Below, piece after piece: positions 1-11,300 of a stretch of 18,780 nucleotides of DNA. The stretch comes from Phoronis ovalis (taxonomy: Eukaryota > Phoronida > Phoronidae). The stretch spans positions 1 through 18,780 of the forward strand of contig JAOXYB010016521.1 in assembly GCA_028565635.1 (NCBI GenBank), read 5' to 3'. Under the pieces are notes generated by a model. It had not been told where the DNA came from and did not search any database. It saw nothing but the letters and a program-made list of their open reading frames with translations. Position 1 is the first letter of the stretch; the number at the start of each line of letters is the position of its first letter. Made by a program: the position numbers and the translations under genes.

Positions 1-221
1 CACGTTTCTCCATATTATTTCATTATTTTCTTACGGAAATTGCATGAAAAGAAGTTCTTGTGATGAAGTGAAGTTTCTGGACAATATTAAGAATTTAATT
101 AGTTTTGGTACTATTGGGGCAAATAGTACACTAAATTAGCTATAAAAGTTCACTACATGATTTTTAACGTGCATTTATAGTGAAAAAACACCTAAATTTC
201 AGTGTTTTGACGAAACTGTTG

Positions 222-272
222 AATTCGTTAGAACTCGTTAACTTCGAGATCCCATGTTCGTTCTAACGAATT
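222..272. repeat. Inverted repeat with 13-bp arms
   Basis: AATTCGTTAGAAC at 222-234 pairs perfectly with GTTCTAACGAATT at 260-272, leaving a 25-nt loop. Further CGTTA/TAACG words around 235-290 suggest a decayed palindromic element about 80 bp long. I cannot tie it to a known family. Confidence 0.7.
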
Positions 273-589
273 AAACTCGTTATATAACGAAGGAATTGTT
301 CAAGAAGGGTGACTCTGTTACTTGATTGAATATTCCTGGCAACATAAAAATGTCATTCTTTTCAAACAGAGAGAGGTTTGTGGTCAGAAGTTATGTTTTA
401 GGTTTAATTAATCAGAAGGGAATATTCATGGAAAAAGTAATGTTGTATATATATACCTGTGTTTGAGAGGCAATTCATACAATGATCATGGTGCATCGTT
501 TTGTTTGTACATAGAATTTTATTTTTAAGTTTTGTGTAATCTAGTTGTGAAGTAATGTGTATTATTTATTAAATGTCTTTCCACTGCAG

Positions 590-646
590 CTAATGGCTGA
601 TGAAACACTTTGTCAGGCACTTTTATTACACAAGTATGGTATATAA
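590..646 (+). CDS. Weak candidate: terminal coding exon of a convergent plus-strand gene
   Basis: A pyrimidine-containing acceptor (TGTCTTTCCACTGCAG) ends at 589. One of the three frames then stays open for 18 codons (LMADETLCQALLLHKYGI) before TAA at 644-646, and an AATAAA follows at 726-731. The order acceptor, short ORF, stop, poly(A) signal is what a last exon looks like. However, 18 codons prove nothing, no upstream exon is visible in the window, and the peptide matches nothing I know. The other two frames close almost at once. Confidence 0.15.
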   Translation, partial: LMADETLCQALLLHKYGI

Positions 647-1343
647 TAGATGTAGAAAATAACATTTGTAAAATCTTATGCTGATACTTGTTATATTTGA
701 TCTACAATATAACTTATAAATATATAATAAACATCTTTTAAAACAGTAAAATGGCAAGCTTTTAAGTACATATTATTATGTAGTAGCAATTTACAAGCAG
801 ATTATACGTTAAGCATATCAAAAGGAATGATGATGAAATATCTAATACAAAGTTCAAATATGTGTATTTCTATGTAGTGAGTACTTCCACTACTTGTAAG
901 CATCATAATTTACATGTCCACAGTACCGGCTAACTGATTTGTACATTGGTTATCACCAAATCTACTATGCGGAGCAATTACATGCAGTTTAATCACGCAC
1001 TACAAGTTCTGTTCTAACAGAAAGCATTTTGGATTATCATTAAATTGCACATCATGATTGTGTGACAGCTACAACTAGATACAGACAGATGAATATAAAA
1101 TCTTACAAATGTTACACATGACTCGCTTTTATGTCTTTATATACATTTGATGACACTATATCTCACAGTTTCAATATATATGTATGTATTGAAATGACGT
1201 CTTACGCCTACCTAAGTCTACATCATTATGTACAATAATTCAACCATACACTAAGGTTCAAGACTAGGAATGGAATAAAAATGTTTCATGAATCCAAATA
1301 TTTTAAAATAACACTGCGGCGACAAGACTGCTCATTCTGCATT

Positions 1344-1349
1344 TTTATT
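1344..1349 (-). terminator. Candidate polyadenylation signal AATAAA
   Basis: The plus strand reads TTTATT, so the minus strand reads AATAAA. It is the first exact hexamer downstream of the receptor stop codon, about 845 nt away. The following minus-strand sequence contains GTCTTGTC and GTGTT stretches that could act as a U/GU-rich downstream element. This is inference from position only. Confidence 0.4.
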
Positions 1350-2192
1350 ATTTTCTACGGTAGATATGATTTTTGATCGATGAAAAGAACATAGGCAGGG
1401 GGTGTTTTTTATAATATTCAAATTACAAGGGTCTTTAGAAAAATCATTTAATAAGAATAAGCAAGTATTTTTCTTGGTACCGAAATTGCTAGAATTACCA
1501 GGTTGAACTTGATTTATGTCCCGTAACATCAGTAATATATTGCTTTAAAATAAAATTAAAAGCAATCAAGTACTTTGACATGTACTTGCATAATAACTTA
1601 TTGCAGAGGTTAATCAAATAGTTACAAAAAAAAATTAAATTCTATATATGTAAAATGATCCTTGCATAAACTATACAAAGCAGAACTTTAACAAATAAAT
1701 AATATAATTTTTGTTTTAATAAGACTTTAAAATACAGTCTTCAGATCTTAGAGATCTATAAGCACAACACAAATAAATATTCTTTGGAAATTTCTGTCTA
1801 TCTGACACATTACAAACAAGTCGCATTTAGGCTAAGCACTCTTAACCTCTATACAAGTGGCAGTGCTAACAAAAGAACAGCTCTCTATTGATTGGTTAGA
1901 ACATATTGCAGTGAAGAAACAAAATTATTCTGCACAGCTAAGTGTTAAAGCCTGGACACCCACTTGAAAATCTGGATATACATGTTTGGCACTATACTTG
2001 ATTCTGATATCCGTATTGCTAATGGTAAGTACTTTAAAACTACCGTACTGCCCCAAGACCACTCACAAGATCACTACAGCATGTTAGGACTAGTCAGACG
2101 TTTTACTTGTACCACTAGCAAAGCTGCTGAAATAGACATATAAATAGAGATTTTTTGAAAATTCCTGATGACTCGAAAGAAACTGAATTGTT
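1344..2192 (-). other. Probable 3' UTR of the death receptor
   Basis: After the stop, the first canonical AATAAA on the minus strand is at 1349-1344, which would give a UTR of roughly 850-880 nt. A variant ATTAAA at 1720-1715 would give a shorter end near 1700. The AU-rich nonamer TTATTTATT occurs on the minus strand at 1702-1694, and further ATTTA pentamers lie nearby, for example around 1773. AU-rich elements destabilise many immune mRNAs, but in such AT-rich DNA they are expected by chance. A 65-codon minus ORF at 1332-1529 has no recognisable content and I treat it as chance. Confidence 0.5.
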
Positions 2193-2351
2193 CTAATTAT
2201 GTTTTTGTGTTTTCTTTGGTGGAGCCTGTAACTGTGGAGCAAGTACTAATCTTTCGGTTAGTGTCACCTTTTCTGCTTTTTGTAATGCGACAGTCACAGC
2301 ATCTAACACATTGAAGGTATAAGGATTCTTGGAACGCCAACTGCAGAAACC
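2193..2351 (-). CDS. Death receptor coding exon 9: end of death domain and stop
   Basis: Encodes residues 498-549 and the TAG stop (acceptor TTTTATTTTCAG, phase 0). It supplies the end of helix 4 and helices 5-6: GFCSWRSKN with the second conserved tryptophan W502, then FNVLDAVTVALQKAEKV. The protein then ends with a short proline- and lysine-rich tail (PPKKTQKHN). Many death receptors carry the domain near the C-terminus like this; DR6 does not. Confidence 0.92.
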   Translation of the reverse strand, partial: GFCSWRSKNPYTFNVLDAVTVALQKAEKVTLTERLVLAPQLQAPPKKTQKHN

Positions 2352-5300
2352 CTGAAAATAAAACAACTGTATACTGAATTTTTTGTTCATGACAAAAGAT
2401 AAGTAAAAAAATTTCAGGAATAACACATATCAATAAATCTATTAAAATATCTATATTGTCTCAAAAGTCAATTCTGCTGGATGAAAAATAACTGGAATTA
2501 TTAGGGTGGTGGTTCTTTCTCTTGATAATTTTTAACATACCTAAAAACCTTGCACGAATTTAATGTCTATTTGTAACATACCTGATAAATGACTTCAGGG
2601 TATCCATCTTTCCTATAATTTGCTTCTATAATGTCTAGCTCTGTTAGACTGACTTTCTTTCCTGGCATGTTTCTTATTGCATCTTTCCAGCGTTTAATTC
2701 CAATGAGTCGACTCACATACATAAATAAATCTTGAACAGTTGCATCTAAAGAAGAAATAAAACCTTTAAATTTAGCCATAGTTTACTTATTTTAATGCTT
2801 TTGAGGGAAAATCAAGTTTTGCACTGTAACTCACAAAGAGAGTGATTTTGCAGATGGGAGTGCAGTCCATACTTAAATATCAATCCATTTCTTGCTCATT
2901 ACACTTAAAACTGATATCTATGTCGAGTTTTTATTCCAAATAATAGACTGATGACAATGATTTTTGAGCACTAGAAAGCACTAAATAGTACTATTACTCA
3001 CTTATTGGAAGATCTGGAAGTTCTTCTCCAGAAGGTTGAGTTGAAGTTAATCTTTCTAGAACTGCTGCTCTTGATGGCAGAGCAGCATCAGTAGCATTGA
3101 ATGTAAACACGCTGTCCATTGATTCAGCAGTTTTCATATTTCGTGCAGCATACATGTCCACTGAAATTAAATTTATGATTACAAATTGATAATGCTAAGG
3201 TAAAATAACATGATTTTGAGAGAAATACAAATTATAACAATAAAAGCAAACATGAGTGAATAAAATTTGGAAATCAGATAAAGAATTGTAATCAAGTATT
3301 AATTTTACTCACAAGTAAAATACTTTTATGTTCAATTCCTTAGAATCACAAGCAAAATACAAGATCTGAACAAATACATGTTAACAATTTCACAGAACAT
3401 CTGGTTTATGCTAACAGTTCATAGCTTTCTGGCCTTCTGATCATGTGCCTTGCAACATGAAATTGATGACTCGGTTTTAAGAAGTGTGCTATGCAATGCA
3501 TATACTTACATGGAGAAGCTGGTGGTGAATCAAGAGTATCCATTGATCTGATACTAGCAGAACGACGTCGAATGCGACCAGGAATAAACCTTGCCGGAGT
3601 CTTAGGGGCACTTGGATCATCTGAAGTAAAAATGTTGAAACTTAACATCACCAATAAAAAGATTACTACCTAAATGACTGTTCTATTATTTTGAAATATC
3701 AGACAGGGTAACTGATTGTTATTACAGCTAGTGAAAGAATGGCATTACGGTTTGGTATGCATGAGGGGAATTATACACAGCAATTTGGTAATTTATATGT
3801 TGAGTTCTTTTAATTTTCAAGCTTATCACAACAAATTGTACCTGCCACACCTTATGACTAGTTGAATAGTTGTGATCTGACCAATTGCCACCTACTAAAT
3901 ACCCAAATCCAACGTAAAATCATTATTTTGCTGGCTGTAATTACATTTTGAACAATAGGCTTGCAAAGGAAAGTACACAGCACAGATCAGTGTCCATCTT
4001 TGGCTACACAGTAACACCCAAGCGTGTTTCAGAATTTTGTTTCATTAGCTTTTTTACAATTTACTCTTGAAAAATATTTTAATTGAAAAAAAAAATGTAT
4101 TAAACTTCCACATTAACCATTGCTGCCAACTAAACTGATAACATTTTTGGAAACACGAGTCTTACCTAATAGTTGAAAGCTGTGCAACATATTATGTAAC
4201 TGTCGCCTCTTAGGATCATCCATGCTCAGGTTTAATGGCACATGTAGCTGCTTCTTCAATAATTCATATTCACTATACACAATAGGCTGTTCCATCAGGG
4301 GGCGCTTCTGTTCTACAATATGGTCATTTTCAAACCCGTGTGGATCTTTTTCTTCTGGGACACCTCCTTCAACATTATAACTTTGTCTTGGACAAATACG
4401 TTTTCTGTTCACAAATATTAAAGTCAGTGCAACAGTAAGGCCAATTCCAAGTATGACAGCAAGCACGATAAAAATAATATCTTTTGTTGTCCATGGTTGT
4501 TCTTGAGGTGTTGTCACCGTATAAACATCAGTTTCATGATCATCTGCAGAAAAAAAACAGAATGATAAATAACTTTAATTGTAAGGACAGGTTGTTTCAA
4601 AGTTGTAACTTTTTTGCATAACATTTTAAATGACAGAACTTTACAGATATTATTCAATTTAACTAAATCCAGAGAAACAAAACAACACACTGCCCACATT
4701 CTTTAACCGTTTTAAAATTTATGTATATCGATTCTTACCAGTACTGTCAACTTCCATTGGGTCCGGAGTGTTGTATTCATGCTGTACTCCTTTAATATCC
4801 GATGGCCCTGCAAATAACAAGAAATATTTCTTATATATTCATACTTATATTTCAGTTTTCACGTATGCCATATTTATCATATTTATTTATTATGATTTTA
4901 ACAATATATTCTATTCTTTTAGAAGATTTTTTTGAGGTAAAAAGCCTCATTAGAGTTATTTGAACATTATTCTACATAGTTATGATTTATATTATAGTTA
5001 CACCGTACATTATTATACTATTTCACTTTAAAAAAATTTCAGGTATGCTATGTAAAATACAATGATATTGGCGGTGTGTATAAAGTCCAACAAAATTGAT
5101 TTTAAACTGTCCTGGTAAAAAAGAAACATCTTAATTACCAATACTAATTTATAGTTACATGTCGCTTATTAAAAGCTGTACAAATTTCATTTCTAATGTC
5201 TATTTCTTGGTTTTATAGCTATAAGAAGACACATGTATGAAGGCACACCTAACAAAGATGTTACTTAGGACAGTAGACCTGGGCAACCATGCTTAATAGC

Positions 5301-8300
5301 CACAATGATTTATGTCCTTGTAACCCACATTCTAAAACCCACATGTTTACCGACATACGTAAACAGGTCAATGAAATACACGTCAATGAAATACAGGGAA
5401 TTTGTACAAGGACACGGAGCAGAAGCTTTTAAATTTAAATTTAATTACAACAAAAATACCTTTGAAGGGAGGCAGGTGCATTTCCTTAAAAATTTACAAA
5501 AGAATGATTTGCAAAAAAAAGAATCTCATTTTTCATTTGTCAATCAGGAATTTTCTTCTATTTATATTCCCCTTTTCAGTGTAAACACTTACAACTGAAC
5601 CCATTTACGGAAGCATGAACATTTTTCTCTCTTATCTTGACAGAAAAACAATAGGTAAACTTTCTAGAATTTCAGGGTTTTATATATACAAGCACCACCC
5701 CCTCTATTTATGACATCTATGCTACATGACATACAATGCTGTTAAACGTTGTTCTTTGATGTATTGGAAAGAAATGCATTCAAACTTTTATCAGATACTC
5801 GTACCGTTTGGCCATCATGTTCAAATAATGCCTTAGTTGCTATTGAGTAAAACTGACATTTTTGGTTTTATTTTCTGCCATATTTAGTATTAATCATTTA
5901 CACATACACATGTAACAAAAATTTAAGGAAATTTTACAATAATTCATGAGTAGAGATTGGACACAGGCATACTGCTCTTCAAGCTGCTCTTTTTCAGAAA
6001 ATCATTATGTACCTTCTATTATGTCTGTATTCTCTTCGAAGTCATTTGGATCCACACACTCATTGTCTGACCATTTTGTTCCAGAGGTTTTTACCACTAA
6101 GCCAAGTTTTGCACAGTCTGTCATTTCCCTGCATGGGTAGTCTTTGGAATAAATCGAGGAATAGAAACCATCAGGGCATTCCTCACAGGATGTATCTGCT
6201 GTTGGTGTGCCTGTAATAAATGTACATCAAAATCAATTACCAAAAAAGAATTGTCACCATGCAGCTATGGAATACCGTAGTAACTTATTCTACTATCCCA
6301 AGCATGTACAAAACAAAATTGAATTTTAACACTGATGTTATAACATACCTTTGCATTTTATTTTATCTGCTTTTTATAGTAGATATGGTAAATTTTGTTG
6401 ACAACAATATAAACCTAAATCAGAATACCTATATGTGAATATTATTTCTGGTGGTGTATATTTATTAAATGGCTTCCATTCCTGTAAATCATACTTCTCC
6501 CAAGAATGCTTAGACACAAAAAAATTGAACACCATGGATAATTTGATCCCTCATTTTTCAAAAAGGTATTATGCCACATAATAACAGTTTCACTGATCAC
6601 TGATGACAAGTATGCCTCTGTATAATAGAAACTCAGTCAGCCATAAAATATCCCCAACATTCCACTTTAAAACAAATTATTTAGATGTACATAGTTAGTT
6701 ACACCTTGTAAAAATATGTTATGGATTTCATGATCACTATATTATCTGACTAATTGCTTTTTATACATGCCCTGAACATTAAATAAATTTATGCCGACTT
6801 TTGTCAGAAAAACAGTCCAGAAAGTAAAAAATGCAAACTAATTTTTGAAGATTCACTTATTCTTCAGAATGTTCTGAACAATTCTATTAATTAATAAGCC
6901 ACATCTCAAAATAGCCATCTCACTGCTCTTACATGCAGTACATTAAAAAACTGTGATGAAAAAATGTTACAAGATTTTAAAACCTTGTCAGACATGTGGT
7001 CTTAACATTGCAATGTGAGTATAAAACTCAGATGACAAATCTCCATTAGCTTATTCAGGATTTAATAATTTTAAAAATAAATAAATAATATAAATATGCT
7101 ACCTTTTTCTACAACCCCTTGTCCTGGTTCACAGGCTGTATGCTCCATACACACTTTTCTGTACGTTTGCTCATTATCAGTGAACCAGTAGCCTACTTCA
7201 CACTCGCACTTGATATCATGATCTGGGGAACAATCGGCAACCTTTATTTCATGTTCCCGACGACACTGTGAGCTACAGGGTGAGCAATAGTTCAGATACG
7301 TCCCAGTACTAGAATATGTTCCCTCTGCACAGCCAGTGCACCTTGTTGCTCGTGATACTGTACAATGATTACGAACACGGGTGCCTGCAGGGCACAGGTT
7401 GCATAATAAGCCATTATGATTGTATGTGTCGTCTTGTGCAGTTACATTTGCCTAAAATGAAATACAGAATATTTATGTGAACAATAGTTTAATCATTTTT
7501 CCATTTTGTTCTTGTAATATCTTTCCTGGGGTGGGTTGGTTTCATCATGACCGATGCGAAGTAAAATAATGTACATGTCTTCTATCTATAATTGTGCACA
7601 TCAAGGAACCGACATATAACTATGTCAAATTACATATATTTTTATATTAATTAATCATAGAAATAACATGTGTAGATCTGTATATTAGGCCTGAAATCTT
7701 CCAAAATTAATTGTTTTACTTAATAGTCTTCGATATATTTTTTTCCAGTGAAATGGTTGGATTATGGGATCTTTTTTGCACTGTGTAGGAGGAAGATTAT
7801 AAATTATTGACAGCTGTTTCAAAATGGTTAAAATTTCACCCTATCATTGCAGCTATTTTGCATACCTAGTTCTGAGTACGGACTCTAGTAAGCTGCAAAT
7901 ATAGACACTACCTGCAGAAACTAATTAAATTGTGATAACACATTTTCAAAAATATCACCACTACTTTGAAACAGAAACCAGAAATCTTAACTTTAGACTT
8001 ATTTTCACATTCAGTCTGTTGATTTCCTTTTGACATTTACAAACAAGTAAATTAATTGAGGTATTTTGAAACTAGGCTCACAAATTTTCTCTCCTCTTGT
8101 ACATAATAAACCACTTCACATACTACTTTAATGAAATTCAGATGGTGTATACATTTTTTTTTAGGAAATAAATAAATAAGTTCTGCATGCAAGTGTGGCT
8201 AGTTTTGTAAAAGGAGGCGGGCACAAATCAAAAACTTGTTTTCGGCTGGTTTTAAAACTTAATTAAGTTAATTAAATGTACCAGGATCTGTATCAGGTTA

Positions 8301-11300
8301 ACATACATGTGGGCTAGTAGAAATACAAAACACTATTCACTGGTCTAAGTTCTAAGAAGGAATAACATTTCTTGTTCAACATTACTTTTTGGTTGAATGA
8401 AAATTTGATAATCATCTGTAAATATGTTTTATTTGGTTTGCAAGGATTGTGCCAAGAATGTTGACTTTATGATATAGTCTTTATATAAGCAAAGGCTCTA
8501 CCAATGCAAAAAAGGTGAATAATCAATACACTGGCAACAAGACCTTTTGACCGACAGTTATGATTATTTAAAGTTCTACAGTTTTCTTTAAGTTATTATC
8601 ATTTGAGTGGCCATTTTACATAACGTTCTTTCTCACTACAGTTTATTGGAGAACTGAAATGATTATAGGGTACATGTGACAAAAAAATTACAGGTGCTTA
8701 TGATCGTTAATGAGTTCAATGACTCGTGTGAAGTTTTCAAAACATCAGATTTGCTATAGGGAATCAAGTAAACCTTGTACACCTCACATTCCAAATTATA
8801 TTAGAACCTTGTTTTTCGATTAAAACAATTGTTTACAATGAAAACATTTGTTTTTTAATTAAAAATAAAAAACAATTTAAAAAAATTCAAAAACCTGTTC
8901 ACAATAAATATGTTTGCATTTTCTTCCTTTTGCCAACATCTTGCTGTGCACTTTATTATCATTAGCCACAACAATGTAATTTATACAGCTGAGAAAAAAT
9001 CAGAAGGCTGCAAAATTTTAATTTCATGGAGTAAGTCTGGACTAAGATTATACCAACCACAGTCATGATTACTATCCCACGAAAACCCAATAAAAATCAG
9101 CTTTTTGTCTTAGTGGTATACCAGGCACAGGATATCTTTTGTCTGATAAAGTGTTGGATAAAAGAATAATATTTGTTGACTTACGGCATTGATCTTGTGA
9201 AAACCAAGGTTTATTCAAATGTTATTTTATTCACTTGGATGCTTATTAACTTAACTTAAGAAAAGTCAGGCACAATTTCAATTAAAATTACTTCACTGAC
9301 AAATTGTATCCTAAAAAATGGAGCAATATTAATTCTTAATTAATAAGTTTCTATGAATTATTCAAAAATTATTCAAATATATGAATGAATTTTTAAGATA
9401 TTCATATTATACCTGAGGCAAAATTGCAATATATAGGTGTAAACAGTCTAGGCACTCAAGTTTCAGTGCCATTTTTAAGAAGGATTATTCACTTGCCTTT
9501 GCTCTCTTTTCATAGCCAAATCAACAATATAGTAAAGTGTATAAAAACATATTGTTAAACATCTTTGATCTTAAGTGTTAAATACACACCTGAAGCTCTC
9601 AATGGCTAACAAAATCATATGAATGCACAGGAACAGACTCAGACATTTATTTTCTAGTTCATTTACTTTGCTTTCTGCTTTATAACCAGTGTATTTATCA
9701 TAATTCCTATTATAATTAGGTTGATTAATCTGCAGAGAATAATGAATGAATTAAAGATCTTTTTAGTACTTTTACTGAGTAATCTACTTTGTACCAGTAC
9801 ATTTTCAAACTGTAACTTTGTACACAATTTCTAGAAGCTAATATAAGTTGTAGTATACACATCCCTAGCAACAAGTATACTGTAACCATACATACATGGA
9901 TTCACACTTTAACCCTTCTCAAAACCATAAGACTTCGATATTTCAATCAAAACTTTAAGACACACCTAAAAAACCTCCGATTGATCATACTGTGAAAAAC
10001 TTTTTGGGTAGCATTATATTTATTTATTACTTAGATATATTACACAGATTACCACAAACATAAAAATATATTTCTAATATATTTAACTGTATTTATATTT
10101 TCATTTTTGTCCCTTTCAAAAAAAAAAAACTGTTTTCTTTATGTCACATTTATAGCTAATATTTAACCTTGAATGACAAATGAGCCTGAGGCATATGCTC
10201 ATTGTTTCTACTTATTCAGAAAAAAAAACATTTTTTGAGTTTTGTATTTATAGCTAAAATTTTATCTGGAATGACAAATGAGTCTGGCACATATGAAAAT
10301 TTAAATTTCATAACTGCACCAAAGGCTATGATCAAAACATCATAATAAACTTAGTATGTCACATGCCAAGGCTGCTGTCTGGTCAGGCAGTATGAAGGAA
10401 TAACTCATGAGGAAAATCAAATTCCTCAAGTGTGTCTAGGCCAGTACTGCTATAACCCTCAAGGACAGTCTTACAAAGAAAGTGGGAATTCCTCCATAAG
10501 AATGTTGTAAAACATTGAATTTGCATATATCTTCACAATTTTTAGAGCCTATATATTTACGCTTATAACATTTCAAACTTTATATAACTACGATAAGATA
10601 CAAAATTTAAGAGCTAAAAAAAGTATACAATATGTTTTAAACATAAATTTTAAACAATATATTGTAGGTTCATAGGTTCTGACACTAAGACTAATAATTT
10701 TAGTTTAGTTCACAATACTCTGACCAGCAGGCTGACTGACCAGCAGGCTGACTGACCAGAAAGAATTTTGTAAACTGGATTATTCAAGTTATAGAGGCAC
10801 ATTTTTCACTACCCTGCTGTTTTTCCATATTTATAAAGAAAGCAACATCCATATAATTTCTGGTAAGTTCTCATACTATCAGCTAATTAATGTGCGGAAA
10901 CAGATGCAAATATCACAAATTCTCACACAATAGCTAACTTATAGTACAACACATGTACTAAAACTTTAGTGTGTACATAATGTAAACATTTCTTAACAAA
11001 AAATCAACACATTTAGAAATATTTATGTTTAAAATAAAATAAATGTTTTACTTTTAATTTTCATCTTATTTTCAGCTTAATATCTACGTTTTATATTAAA
11101 AGAAACATGTAATTAAATTTTTTTTACCCCCATCCCTGTCTTTGATGGAATTGGACTACAATCAGAATGTCAATTAAGTGAGTCATATACAAGAATGCGT
11201 ATTCCATGTATATTAGAAGTTAATTAAAAGCAGAAGTAAACAAACAAATACAGACAGGCACTTCATTGTACATTGTATTGGAGACTTCCTGCATACTTCT

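Larger units (their letters stand above)
1..1343. other. Intergenic or convergent 3' flank, no confident gene
   Basis: AT-rich sequence without a recognisable ORF. The only possible signal is a weak plus-strand terminal exon at 590-646 with an AATAAA at 726-731; otherwise I see only the hairpin at 222-272. Confidence 0.6.

Noticed and set aside
238-243. Stalk TPQE (residues 238-241) as a TRAF-binding motif; coordinates here are residue numbers
   Set aside because: It matches the loose pattern but lies on the extracellular side of the membrane helix.
3491-3673. 60-codon plus-strand ORF
   Set aside because: Antisense to receptor exon 6, whose minus-strand frame and splice sites fit the gene.
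4514-4699. 61-codon minus-strand ORF ahead of exon 5
   Set aside because: It runs through intron 4 in a different frame from the receptor; its end overlaps exon 5 only by chance.
5305-5598. 97-codon plus-strand ORF, the longest one outside the receptor exons
   Set aside because: It lies wholly inside receptor intron 3, has low-complexity composition, includes a slippage-type 15-bp duplication, and shows no domain or good start context.
5946-6216. Two plus-strand ORFs over receptor exon 3
   Set aside because: They are antisense shadows of a cysteine-rich coding exon on the minus strand.
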